From positions 47,694,063 through 47,758,062 of the forward strand of contig CM057233.1 in NCBI GenBank assembly GCA_029891385.1: a stretch of DNA of 64,000 nucleotides. Reading direction: 5' to 3'. The position numbers and the translations under genes were made by a program. Below the pieces are notes generated by a model. That model saw only the letters and a program-made list of their open reading frames with translations. It ran no database searches and was not told the origin of the DNA. Each line of letters opens with the position of its first letter. The first letter of the stretch is position 1. This DNA is from Erythroxylum novogranatense (taxonomy: Eukaryota > Streptophyta > Magnoliopsida > Malpighiales > Erythroxylaceae). Below, one piece after another: positions 12,127-22,801 of this stretch.

Positions 12127-12335
12127 GTTAACGGACCATTCATCCGGTTTTCATAAAGACAAGATGCATGACGGAGGAGTTAACGGACCATTCATCCGGT
12201 TTTCATAAAGAAAAGACAGACAGACGGAGGAGTTAACGAACCATTCATCCGGTTTTCAAAAGACAAGACAGATAGAGCGGTGGAGTTAATAGTTTGATCA
12301 TCGATTTTCAAAAAGAAAAGACAAGGGACGGTGGA
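12127..12335 (+). repeat. Four ~52-bp tandem repeats after copia pol
   Basis: Units start at 12127, 12179, 12232 and 12285 and begin GTTAACGGACCATTCATCCG. The fourth is diverged. They lie between RNase H and the env-like ORF. The conserved core CATCCGGTTTTC is present in three units. Confidence 0.92.
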
Positions 12336-12467
12336 ATTAACGGCGTTAGATTTGTTTCGGATATAAAACTTCCTTCACAAGAAAAAGTTTTAGAGGGAAA
12401 AAGCTGTCAGATCATCAAGAAGTACAATCGTTCTAGAATTCGCTATAATATCCCTAAAAACTGACTT

Positions 12468-13079
12468 TTGGGATTTCTACCGAATTCAGAAATTGCTAGT
12501 TCTCTTAAATTCTCTCTGAAATTTCTTCAAGCAAGTTCCTACTCAATCAGAATCAGCAAGATGAATGTCAAGCCTATTTTGCGAGTTGATCCAGGATCGG
12601 GCTGGGGAAGATTGGTAAACTTCGAAGAACTAAGAAAAGAACAAATGGATATAGAGCCGGAGATAATGGCGGCAGGATGGAGAAACTTCTTTCAAATACG
12701 AGATGAAGTCTATCTACAAGAAGTTTATGAGTTCTGGAAGAATACTAAATCAGTAGACGATACAATCGTGTCGTATGTAGACACACACTCTGTTATAGTA
12801 ACGAAGGAGTTACTGGAGAAAGTCACTGAATGTCCAATGGATGGAGTTCAACCCATTAATATGGTGAAATGGATGACTAAGCTTAAGATGAACGAAGATG
12901 AAGTTAGTCGTCAACTTTATGGACAAAATAACCCAACTGAAAGGAGAGCCTCTTGGCTGGTACCAAAGGCAAGGGTATTGTTCGCGGTTCTATATGACTG
13001 TGTTTTACCGAGAATAGGTTCACGACATCAGGTCACTACCCTGGATGAACAATGTATTTTTCATCTTCTGAATCATTAA
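12468..13079 (+). CDS. SIRE-type 3' ORF, env-like / plant transposon protein domain
   Basis: An open stretch of 203 codons after pol; the likely start is the internal Met at about 12561 (MNVKPILRV). WRNFFQIRDEVYLQEVYEFW and, near the end, the LVPKARVLFAVLYDCVLPR stretch resemble the 'putative plant transposon protein' domain in the third ORF of SIRE/Maximus copia elements, historically called env-like. No signal peptide or membrane segment is evident here, so an envelope role is not supported by the sequence. The function of this protein family is unknown. The text continues in broken form to about 14890. Confidence 0.7.
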   Translation: MGFLPNSEIASSLKFSLKFLQASSYSIRISKMNVKPILRVDPGSGWGRLVNFEELRKEQMDIEPEIMAAGWRNFFQIRDEVYLQEVYEFWKNTKSVDDTIVSYVDTHSVIVTKELLEKVTECPMDGVQPINMVKWMTKLKMNEDEVSRQLYGQNNPTERRASWLVPKARVLFAVLYDCVLPRIGSRHQVTTLDEQCIFHLLNH

Positions 13080-13332
13080 CCAATAGATTTACCATTTTTG
13101 ATTTATCAGTACATGGTAAAATCAATAAAGGATACAAACACTTGTCCTTATGGGATGTTGTTGACAAGAGTGTTCGTGAGAATCGCATCGATTGGAAGGG
13201 GAATCGATGAAGATATCTGTTAAAAGCTATATAGATTCAACATCTATTGCTAAAATGGGTCTGAGATTTTCAGACAGAAAAGGAGCAGATTTGGCAAGAA
13301 AAGCGGGGGAGCGTTTACTATAGAAATCTTCT

Positions 13333-14890
13333 ATGAAGGAAACAAGATCACATTCTCAGGAATCAAAATCGAGAAGTGTTCGATTTTTTGAATCAGGTGA
13401 TTTGAAGCGTAAAGGGGAACCACTGCTAAGTGACATTCCAAAGCAAGCAAGAACATCACCCAGAGCGAAAACTGTGCAACAAAAAGAAGCCAGTCAATCC
13501 AGAGAATCAAGCCAATCAAAGCATTCTGAACTGCAAGGATCAAGAGCTACAAAGTCGTTGACATCAATCCTTGAAAAAGATTCAGAAACTCAGTCTCAAG
13601 GAAGTGGAGGAAAAAGAAAAGAAGAACCTGAAAAGCAAAAAACGCAACCTAAAAAGTCACCAAGGGGAAAGAAAATGAGTGCAACAAAAGAAAAAAGTCC
13701 AACAACAGAAACAAAGTCTAAGAAGGTACGGCAAGAAAAGACTGTTGTTGATACTACGAAAAGTCTGTCATTGATACGGTTGAAATTATCAAATTAATGT
13801 GGAAGTCATTCATCGGTAATCTTAAGGATACTCACAATGTCCTTGATAATCCAATGTTTGAAGAAGTAGTTTCTACTACTTTTCGGTCTTCACTTGTTCG
13901 CAAATGAGTTGCTACACATGTTTTGGGACAAAAGGTTAGTCAAAAGTCTTGAGTGTGATGACTAATGTTCCATCCCAATATTTAACTTTTCAAAGAGAAA
14001 GTTGGGAACAGATTGGTTGTCACAGAGAGAAGAAGACCAAATCATCATCATCCGAGACAAACCAAAGAGATTTGTGAAAGCCTTCTTCAAATCAAGAAAT
14101 TTGATAACAAATTTCTACATCTGTTGGATAGGGGTTATAAAAATTTCTATGATCAACTGAAGAGAGTTGGAAGAGAACCATATCCACCAGAGCCATTTGG
14201 AGAGCGTCTTACTTCTTATCCAATACTGGACAGTACAGTTATCAAGGTGGTACCTGATTTACAACCACCAAATTTTGTTGAACGCAAGTGTGAAGAGAAA
14301 CTGAAGCTGAAAGTTCAACCAGAACCAGTTTTGGATGACATGACTTCTGATCAGATCGCAGAAGCAGTGCAATTGATTGATGAAGCATGTGAAGAGAAAA
14401 GAAGTGGAAGTTCTATCTGGATTTATTAAGATCCATGAACAAGCCAAACTAAGGCTACAGCAGATGATCCACAGGGAGGCACTATCAGAAAGGGTCAGTA
14501 TCGTTCTTTTCTGATTGGGAACTTAAAATGTTCTTATAGTATTTTACAGAACATTCTGCAAAATCGGCCTCTGTGGGAGATCAACTCAATTGCAGAAGCT
14601 ATGCCTTGGCTTGGAAGCACATATCAACGTATACTTGATTCCTATGATCTTGATATTCCTGATCAAGCTGTATATGTCCCTCCGCCTCTCCTCCAAATTA
14701 TTGAACCATATGTCTCAAACGTGGACGCTTATACAACAACAATTGCTATTGTTGAAAAACAAGTTGTTGAGATGTAATCTTCGATCTTCTTTGAATCATT
14801 AACCTTAAAGAAACAAGTTCGAAACTTGATAAGGAAATGAAGAAGATTAAGAAGATGCTGAAAAAGTTGGTGAAGCAGTCTAGGAAATAA
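13333..14890 (+). pseudogene. Broken downstream part of the copia 3' ORF
   Basis: Three separate open stretches follow the env-like core. 13333-13797 is very rich in Lys, Ser, Glu and Gln with SPRGKK-like basic clusters and looks disordered. 14013-14429 contains FDNKFLHLLDRGYKNFYDQL and a short acidic helix. 14590-14802 reads well only with frame changes (the neighbouring frame gives AEAMPWLGSTYQRI). At 14800-14890 another frame gives a Lys-rich coiled-coil-like end (KEMKKIKKMLKKLVKQ). Similar disordered and coiled-coil C-termini are known in SIRE env-like ORFs. At least three frame breaks. Confidence 0.6.
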
Positions 14891-14920
14891 TTTTTTTGAT
14901 TAATAACAAATAGGGGGAGA

Positions 14921-14960
14921 AGGAAGAATGAGAAGGGAGAAGGAAGAATGAGAAGGGAAA
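14921..14960 (+). repeat. 20-bp perfect tandem duplication
   Basis: AGGAAGAATGAGAAGGGAGA is repeated at 14921-14940 and 14941-14960 (the last two bases vary) in the non-coding stretch before the copia polypurine tract. Confidence 0.9.
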
Positions 14961-15103
14961 ATCAGTTGAAAGGAAAAGATAGAAGAAATTTTGAAAGCAG
15001 AAGGTAGAAGTTATTTTTGATCTATTAATACTTCTGTATATGTGATACTTTTCATAATTTGATACCTTTCATATTTCTCTATTTCATAATATTTGTTATC
15101 ATC

Positions 15104-15117
15104 AAAAAGGGGGAGAA
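15104..15117 (+). other. Polypurine tract of the copia element
   Basis: AAAAAGGGGGAGAA lies directly upstream of the 3' LTR start at 15118. It primes plus-strand DNA synthesis. Confidence 0.88.
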
Positions 15118-16191
15118 TGTTAAGTCAAACTAGACTTTACGTATTAAATAATTTTGATGACAAACAAAGAGAAATATACAAATGAAAAGTAGATGGACGC
15201 ATGCGAAGTAAAAAAAACAGCTGAAGGAGAAAAATCAGTAAAGTAAAATCATTGATACAAGAAAAGCGGATCGAAGCTTTACAAACGAAAAGCGACGGAA
15301 GCTTTACAAATAGAAAGCGCATGAAGCTTTACAATGAAAAGCGATGGAAGCGTTATAAGAAAATCACCGATACAAGAAAAGGGACGGAAGCTTTACAAGA
15401 GAAAAGGGATTAAGCTTTACAAGAAAAGCGACGGAAGCTTTACAAGAGAAAAGCAGACGGAAGCTTTACAAGAAAAGCATACGGAAGCTTTACAAGAGAA
15501 AAGCAACCGATACAAAATGTCAGACGGAAGAAAGAAACATCATTTGAGTTAGTTACTGAGTCAAACTGAATAACCGCTTTTTTCAAGAATCAAGCGATAA
15601 TCAAGAAAGCAGTTGAAGACCACTATAAATAAGAGTCGAGATTGAAGAAGAAACAATTTTATGCAACTTTATAAAACTTCATGAAACTCTGAGTATTCAA
15701 ACTCTTGATTTTCAGATTATCTGAGAGAAAAATTGTGAACGATATTTAGAGTGAACAATTTTAAGAGCATTTCTATTGTAACAAGCTCTTTACTATTCTT
15801 TCAATTAGAAAGTGTTACAGATAGCCTGAAGAGGCTAAGAGTAAAATAATACTTGCTGTAAAGAGACCTGGAGAGGCTCAGTCGAAAGAATACTTGTAAA
15901 CAATTCAGAGATAGTGAAATCTCAGAAGGATATCTGAGGACTGGACGTAGCCCACGGTTTGGGGTGAACCAGGATAAACTGCTGTGTTTCTCTCTACTCT
16001 CATATTACTTATATCGTATTCTTCAAAGTTAACAAAGTTTTTCCAACTAGTTACGAATTGATTTACGATAAGTTTTCGAAAGAACAAGCATTTTTTAAGG
16101 GGATTAAGAAAAAGTTTATCACAATTCAACCCCCCTTCTTGTGTATCTTGATCATATTATTGTTCAATATATTAACGTGTGATTCACTTCA
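15118..16191 (+). repeat. 3' LTR of the copia element
   Basis: 1074 bp, TGTTAAGTC...CACTTCA, followed by the target-site duplication TTAAT (16192-16196). TATA box at 15624-15631. It carries its own version of the AAGCTTTACAAG array at about 15250-15510. Confidence 0.93.
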
Positions 16192-18526
16192 TTAATGTGA
16201 TTAATTAGCATGTTAAATTGAGTAAGAGCATATGGGATATATTGATTTGATTAAATTAAATTAAGGTGTTAGAAATTAAAGTGTAAAGATGGCATGAAGG
16301 GCAAAATTGGAAGGTTACTTAAGCTTTTAAGTTTCTAGGCTTTTAAGGAAGGGCATTATGGTCATTTCTCATTCATTAAAGGGAAGAAGAGGTGGCTTTT
16401 GTTTAAGAAGCAAGGGAAGCACGAAATTAAAAGAGAGGAAGAAAGTAAAGAAGAGAAAGAAAGAAGAGGAGAAGGCTTTCGAATGGGAGAAAGGAGAAAG
16501 AGGGAAAATTACTAAGGTTTCAATTTTCTTGGGTTTCAAGAGTGTTTTGAAGCAGATTTCAAGAAGGAAAAAGATGGAAGAGGGTGAAAGCTCCAAGATG
16601 AGCCAAGAAAATCAAAAAATGGTGAAGAATTAAGGTAAGAGAAAAATTTTACTTGTTAGATTTTGAAAGAATTTTGGTTTAAATAGCTTAAGAATGTTAT
16701 GGGTTTGTGATTTGTAAAGTCAATTTTGGTGATTGCATGGTTTAGATTGCTCAATTTTGGATGATTATTAATTAGAATTTTTGTCATGAATTAGGGAATT
16801 GTAAGTGAGGCATTGGAGAAATTAAGGCTTTGGACAAGTTTTAAGCATGGAATTGAGGTGGGTACCATGTTCATATTTTGAATTATGAGCCAATTATAAG
16901 TTTTTGAAAAATCAAGAAGAGAAATGTTTGTAAATTATTGTTTTCGAATGATTAATTTCTTGATTTTGGAATGATTTAAGAAATTGCTACAATTGTTAAA
17001 TTCATTGTGTTTGAATGATTTGGAAATTACTAAAGTGTTGCATTATTTGATTTTGAGGTTTGAGAATCCTTGGGTTTTGAATGCTGAAAGAATTTGATTA
17101 TGTGCCAAAATGCTGCATTCTTTGTGTGATTGAATTATTGTAATATGAATTGATATTGAAATTGTGAATGACATTTGTATGAGATATGACATGATATGAA
17201 AATTAAGTTTTCGAAACATGCCTTCGGGCAATCCGATTTTTCAAGTGTGAAATGTGTTATGTGGGTTTGGTTAGGTCCCATAAGTTAAGTCAAGTACACT
17301 TGTCTTCTTTTTATAGGCTTCGCCCTCCTGCCCGCTAGTGGCATTGGAGCTCCGTTACGGACTCCCATAAGTTCACGGCTACACTGGACCGCTATGCAGA
17401 AAAGTGTAGTACATTCTGTTCACGGCTACACTGTTGGACCCCGAATTTTTCTTGGAGATTTGATTTATTAAACAAAATTAAATGAGGAATTAGTGGTGTT
17501 TAATGTTGTATTTGGGTAATGTTAATTGGAGAAATTGCAATGATATTTTGAGGTTAATGCATGAAATTGGTGTTTTGTGTATGATTGTGTTATTTATAGA
17601 CATTGTAGGAGATTGTGTATGACTTGTGTGAATGAGGAAGTGGCATGTGCATTAACTTTGCCTTGATGAGTTTGCTGTTGGGAAATGGCTTTGGAATAGC
17701 TTATTGGAGATTTGAATTGTGTTTGAGATGAATTAGTTGAAGAGTTTGTGGTAGTGAGTGAATATGTGAAGTCGATGTGTTGATATGTGAAGTTGATGTG
17801 TTGGAATGATGTTCAGAAACTTCAATGGCAAACCTGTACTGATTTAGATGGATTTAGGCAAAGTGGTCTTAATGAAAGTTGTATCGTATGTTTCCAGCTT
17901 TCTAAAGCCATAAAGTATGCACTTTTCGATATCGGGGCTAGAAGTTATGATAATTTGAAGTCTTGATATTGTTCAGGTGATTTTTAGCATGGCAGAAACT
18001 TTTATTGAAAATTTGACCTAGTTAGAGGTTGAGATTGCCTTTAAGTGCTTCATGAAAGTTTTAGATTATGTTTTGATCTTTCCATTGATGTAAAGTATGG
18101 AATTTTTGGACTATGAAATAGGAAGTTATGATTTTTATAAGTTTATGTTACTATTTGGCATGATCGTTAGTAGACAGAAACTTTGAGTGAACTTTTGACC
18201 CTCTTAAAGTTAGATATTGTTCTTAGGGTCTTCATGAAAATTGTTGAGATTGTTTTTATCTTTCCATTGATCTAAGGTATGGAATTTTTTGACAACGGAG
18301 TGAAACGTTATAAGGTTTGGAAGTTCTTATGCTATTTAGGATAAAGTTGACGAATAGTCACTTTGTGTGGACTTTTTGACCCCTTTAGAGGTCGTTTTGG
18401 TTTTTAAGCTCTTCATGGAAGTTGTAGAACATTCTTTTACCTTTCCATGGACACCAAGTTTGTAAAATTTGAAGTTTTGAGTCAAAAGTTATGGATTTTA
18501 AAAGTTGGGGATCGCTTATCTCTTTT

Positions 18527-18766
18527 GCTCGTCGATTGGTCAGCTCTTCCGCTCGCCGATCGCTCAGCTCTTCCGCTCGTCGATCGGCCAGCTCTTCCGC
18601 TCGCCGATCACTCAGCTCTTCTGCTTGTCGATCACTCAGCTCTTCCGCTCGCCGACCGCTCAGCTCTTCTGCTCGTCGATCGGTCAGCTCTTCTGCTCGC
18701 CGATCGCTCAGTTCTTCTGCTCATCGATCGGTCAGCTCTTCCGCTCGCAGATCGCTCAGCTCATCC
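18527..18766 (+). repeat. Ten 24-bp GC-rich tandem units in A2
   Basis: Ten head-to-tail units of exactly 24 bp, each GCTCGNCGATCGSTCAGCTC plus TTCC, with variants (Cat, Cag). The unit length is a multiple of three without stops, so all three forward frames stay open here; the resulting Ser/Ala/Arg or Leu/Asp/Arg repeat 'proteins' are artefacts. It sits where A1 has an AT microsatellite and where A5 and the LARD have other cassettes. Confidence 0.97.
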
Positions 18767-19703
18767 GCGCGGCCGATTTTCAAATTGTCTTTCTGATTCG
18801 ACCTCCCTCTATTCTTTTGACCATAACTTTTCCGTCCGACATCTGATCGACCTGATTTTTAAAGTGTTAGATTTCTAAGACATTCCTCTATATCTCCATG
18901 AAATTTTATGATTTTTGAGATCAAATTGAGAAAGATCGATCGGATCAAAGTGGGAAGATCGATTAAAAGGTTATGAGTTAGATACTTTCTGAGCATGCTT
19001 CAGTGATTTAGAGATATATGGAGCTATAGAGCTCTGATAGAGTTGATTCTTGTTTCTAATTAAACTAGAGAAATGGGGATACAATTGTTATGAAGACATC
19101 GAGTTTCAATTTTGTCTTTAAGAATATCAATTTTTGGATGGAAGTAAAGTGCTGGAAAATGTTTTGGCATATGAATAACCCGAAAAGTTTGGAGCATAAC
19201 TTTTGATGTAGTGAACCAAATTAAATGATTTTGGTGGAATTGTGAAATTAAGACAATAAGGAACATTTCTCTAGAAGGGAGTTTTGGCAAATTTATTCAA
19301 TTTGATGGTGAAAAAATTTGTCCTAAAGTAAGCATGAATGAAAATGAATGTTAGGGGAAATTTTGGACGAACACATAAGGACTTAAGGTTTTAGGCTTAA
19401 ATGGAGGGGCATATGGGTCATTAACCATTCATTAAATGACTTGGCAATATAAAACAAAGAGGCTGTGGTTTTTAGCAAAGGGAAGCACGACACCTTGAAG
19501 AAATGAAAGAAGAAAAAGAAGAGAGAAAGAAGGGAGGAGCATTTCGGTGGAGAAAGGGAAAGAGAAAAAGAGAGGAAGCCTAGGGTTTTCGATTTTTTCA
19601 AGCTTCCAAAAGGACTTTTGAGTTGATTCAAGGGGAAAAAGTGAGGAAGAAGGTGAAAACTCCCTAATGGAACCAAGAAATCCGAAAATGGGGGAAGAAA
19701 GAG

Positions 19704-20441
19704 GTAAGTTTTGAATTTTTTTAATTTGTGAATTTTGATGAGTTCTTGGTTTAGATACCTTGGAAATGCTATGGGATTATGTTTCCTAAGCTTAATTTTG
19801 GAGATAGCATGGTTTAATTGGTTCAATTTTGGATAATTATGAATTAGGTTTTATGCCCAATTTTTGTGATTTGGAGATTTTGAAAGTTTTCAATTTAGAA
19901 AAGCTTGAAAGTATGAAAACATTCGATAAATTGATTGAGCATGAAATGACTATGTGCTTTTGTTTGGGCGAGAGAGAACCTGTTTCGTTAGTCACGTGCA
20001 CGATGACCCATAGCCGTCTCCCAGCTGCCCGCTTGAGGCCATGAGATCCTAAAAAATTGGACTCGTTTTGTTCACGGTGTAAACCGTTTCGTTTATGGAA
20101 CTCTCGAGCCATTTGTTTGTGCATTGCATCTTGGAATTGTCAAATATGTTGCATAAATTAAGTGTTTTGTATTGATGATTAAATGGATATGCTTTGTGAT
20201 GTGATGGTATTTTTGATTATAAGTTTTGAGTTTGAATTACGAATTTGACAGAGAATTTGGAAACGAAGTATTTTACGAAATTATCAAGATTTTTATATAA
20301 CAAATGAACATTTAAACAGTTTTGTTTATTGAATTTGAAAATATGTTACAATTTGAACTTCACAATAGTTTTTGCTTATTTTCGGTTATAAACTTGTTAC
20401 CCACGAGCTATAAGCTCACCCCCTCTCATCCCCATCTTCAG
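19704..20441 (+). other. Predicted LTR intron of A2
   Basis: Donor GAG/GTAAGT at 19704. CTCAC at 20415-20419 is followed by a pyrimidine-rich stretch and CATCTTCAG/G ending at 20441. 738 bp. Confidence 0.45.
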
Positions 20442-21004
20442 GTATCGAGCAGGAGATCGGATGAAAAAAAGTCAAGGCTTTTGATCGATTTTTGCATATC
20501 TTGTATTTTGAGTGGTTTAGTTTTTAGTATCGTTTTGGGTATATGGCTTGGAATGCCATTAATGTATTGTAGGCACTTATTTCATTGATGTATATGAATT
20601 ATGAATTTATGTATGGAATTGAGTTATAAATTTGTGTATGATTATGGGATATGAATTGTGATTGTATATGAATATGATTAGTTTAGGTTTTGGATTGAAT
20701 TATGGAATTGTATATTGAATCGAGATATGATTATGTCTTGGACATGGGTGAATACGATATGGATTCCGGACAGGAGGTCCGATGAATTGTGTTGCTGGAA
20801 TTGAGATATTGAACTGCTTATCTTGTATGATTTGTGGATTTCTGGATAAGTATGATTGTATACAAGAACATTATTATTATGAATTGAGATTTTGCATGAG
20901 GATAAATTTCCTAAGAGGAAATTAAATTGCTTTGTTCGAATTGGTTTAGTCTAAGGTTTCCAACGCAATAGTTTTTATAAGGTATAAGTTTTCGGATGTC
21001 AGAA

Positions 21005-21450
21005 ATTTCTTTGCTTTGATTCCGAACCAATTTGATTCGTTTTCGATTGGCTTTCGTTTGGTAAATCCGATTCTTTGATTTATCGATTTGATTCGTTTTA
21101 TTTTGCTACTTTCGCTTTGTGTTTTGCTTCTGATTTGGCCTAGTTTCGGGTTGAGATTCATTCTTTCGTTTTTGTTTCAGATTCCGATTTCACTTTTGGC
21201 TTTTCGCCTCTTCGCTTTCGATTCGCATTTTGTTTTCGTCTTTTGATCCGCTGTGTTCTTTCGTTTCCGATATTTTGTATTCGCTTTGATTCGTTCCGTT
21301 TTGATTTCGTTTGCTTTCGGCCCATTTTTGTTTCTTTTTCCGTTTGTTTCGCTTTGTGATTCATTCCGCTACTTTGTTTTTTCGCCTTCGCTTCAGTTTT
21401 TGTTTCGCTTTCCGTTTTTGTCTTTTCTTTTTTTTTTTCGGTTGGGATCC
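21005..21450 (+). other. TTCG-rich pyrimidine tract near the A2 3' end
   Basis: Roughly 450 bp dominated by TTTCGCTTTCGATTCG-like text. The same tract occurs in A1 (about 22440-22750) and A3 (about 46340-46700), always just before the family-A terminus. It keeps forward and reverse frames open by composition and is not coding. Confidence 0.75.
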
Positions 21451-22801
21451 GGTTTTGAGATCGGGTTCCAACATGCACAGGACCACTATGCGGAAATGTG
21501 CAGTATGTTCTGTTTTGGACCGATCCAAACCATTCTGATGTGTTTATGTGTTTTTGATTTTGTTTATAATGCGACGCATTCATGTTTTTGATTTGTTCGT
21601 GAATTCATTGATAAATTGAGAAAATTTTTGAAAAAGAATTATTTGATAAAATTTCTACTATGAAATCTTTTTTATAATGGCAAAAGTTTTGCAAAATATT
21701 TTTGCTTATTTTTCAATTTATAAACATGTTATCCACGATCTTTAAGCTCACCCCCCCTTTCATCCCCATCTCCAGGTATCGAGCAGGAGATCAGATGAAA
21801 GAAAGTCGACGCATTTGTTCGATTTTGCTTATATTGTAGTTTGTGTAATTTGGATTTTGATATTGGTATTATATATGGATTGGAATTTCATTAATGTTTT
21901 ATAAGCATTTATTTCATGATGTAAATGAATTGTGGATTTGTGTATGGAATTGTGATAATAATTTGGGTGGAAATGGTATGTGAAAGGTATATAGATGAGG
22001 TGAGATGTGAATTTATATATGGGCTTGAATTATGGATTTGTACTTAATTTGAATATGAATGTGTTTGATTATGATGGGTTTCTAGACAGGAGGTCCGATG
22101 ATGGTAATGATTGTGTTTATGGTTTTGGAATATAGAAATGCTTTTTGTGTATGGCTTGATTTGTGTATAAATCATGTGTGAGATTTTACGGAAAAGAAAA
22201 ATAAGACTTGTAAAAATGATGGTATATGATTGTATAAGAAGGATATATGAATTGAGTTTTTGATTGAGGATAAATTTCTAAATGGGAAATTAGATTGCTT
22301 TGTATGAGTTGAATAAAGATGAATAAGATGAAAAAAAATTTATACCGGTTTCGAATTGGTTTAGTCTAAGGTTTCCAATGAGAAGTTTTTCTAAAATATT
22401 TGTTTTCGGATGTCGGAGTTAAGTTTTTGGTCTTAAGCGATGTGTTTGCTTTCGATTTTGAGCCATTCGATTCGTATTCAATTCACTTTCGATTCTTTCG
22501 CCTTTGATCCAATTAGATTTCTTTATAAATCCGTTCCTTCGATTCCACTTTGGATTCTTTAGCTTTTGTTTTTTTCCGATCTGATTTGTGTTTCGCTCTT
22601 GATTTTTAATCCATTCTTTCGTTTCGGATCCATTCTTTGGGTTCGCTTTTGATTTTGTCCGTTCATTTGTTTCGCCTTTGTTTTGGTTCATTTTCGGCTC
22701 ACTTTGATTTTCGCTTTCTGTTTTCGTTCCGTTTTTCATTTTTTTTTGTTGGGGTCTGGTTCCAAAATCGGGTCCCAACAGAATATACACTATATTCTTG
22801 T

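Larger units (their letters stand above)
6354..16191 (+). mobile_element. Ty1/copia element, SIRE/Maximus-like, with 3' env-like region
   Basis: A complete but decayed element of 9.84 kb. It has LTRs at 6354-7420 and 15118-16191 (TGTTAAGTCAAAC...GATTCACTTCA), an initiator-Met primer-binding site at 7423, a polypurine tract at 15104-15117 and a 5-bp target-site duplication TTAAT (6349-6353 and 16192-16196). The order gag, protease, integrase, RT, RNase H is copia. A long region after pol with an extra ORF matches the SIRE/Maximus lineage, where this ORF has been called env-like. Frameshifts and stops break every gene, so it is not autonomous now. It is inserted in family-A LTR A1. Confidence 0.93.
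17433..21473 (+). mobile_element. Solo LTR A2 (family A), inserted in A1
   Basis: 4041 bp, TGTTGGACCCCGAAT...ATCGGGTTCCAACA, flanked by TACAC (17428-17432) and TGCAC (21474-21478), a 5-bp target-site duplication with one substitution. The host LTR A1 continues across the site. It shares the family order: 182-bp modules, cassette, TCCGTCCGACATC motif, GA-rich leader with donor at 19704, CTCACCCC acceptor region at 20415-20441, and a TTCG-rich pyrimidine tract before the end. No internal domain is present, so it arose by LTR-LTR recombination. Confidence 0.88.
16635..21775 (+). other. Predicted LTR intron of A1 (interrupted by A2)
   Basis: Donor AAG/GTAAGA at 16635 after a GA-rich leader (about 16430-16620). 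Acceptor CATCTCCAG/G ends at 21775 with CTCAC at 21747-21751. About 1.1 kb once A2 is removed. Confidence 0.4.
4151..22780 (+). mobile_element. Family-A long LTR, copy A1, interrupted by copia and A2
   Basis: Starts TGTTGGACCCCGAAC and ends ATCGGGTCCCAACA. Own sequence is about 4.7 kb in three blocks: 4151-6353, 16197-17432 and 21479-22780. The blocks join cleanly when the copia element and solo LTR A2 are removed: the text before 17433 (..ggctacac) continues after 21478 (..aggaccactatgcgg) as in uninterrupted copy A3. The left edge abuts the E1 polypurine tract and the right edge abuts mid-pol of gypsy element G. The flanks (AGAAA and GAATA) do not form a target-site duplication, so A1 is best read as the 3' LTR of an element whose other parts were lost. 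It has a donor-like site at 16635 and an acceptor-like site at 21775. Confidence 0.8.

Noticed and set aside
18527..18766. CRISPR-like array
   Set aside because: Units are contiguous 24-bp repeats without unique spacers, in plant DNA.
18447..18878. Overlapping forward ORFs of 101-143 codons with Ser/Ala/Arg or Leu/Asp/Arg repeats
   Set aside because: They exist because the 24-bp tandem unit has no stop in any forward frame. They lie inside a solo LTR and have no start context or homology.
21158..21591. ORFs of 112-141 codons on both strands
   Set aside because: Caused by the TTCG-rich pyrimidine tract of the A2 LTR end; low-complexity Phe/Arg or Lys/Glu translations.
22683..22790. N-terminal extension of the G RT open frame
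   Set aside because: This part lies in the A1 LTR. The frame crosses the junction at 22780 by chance, so no fusion protein is proposed.
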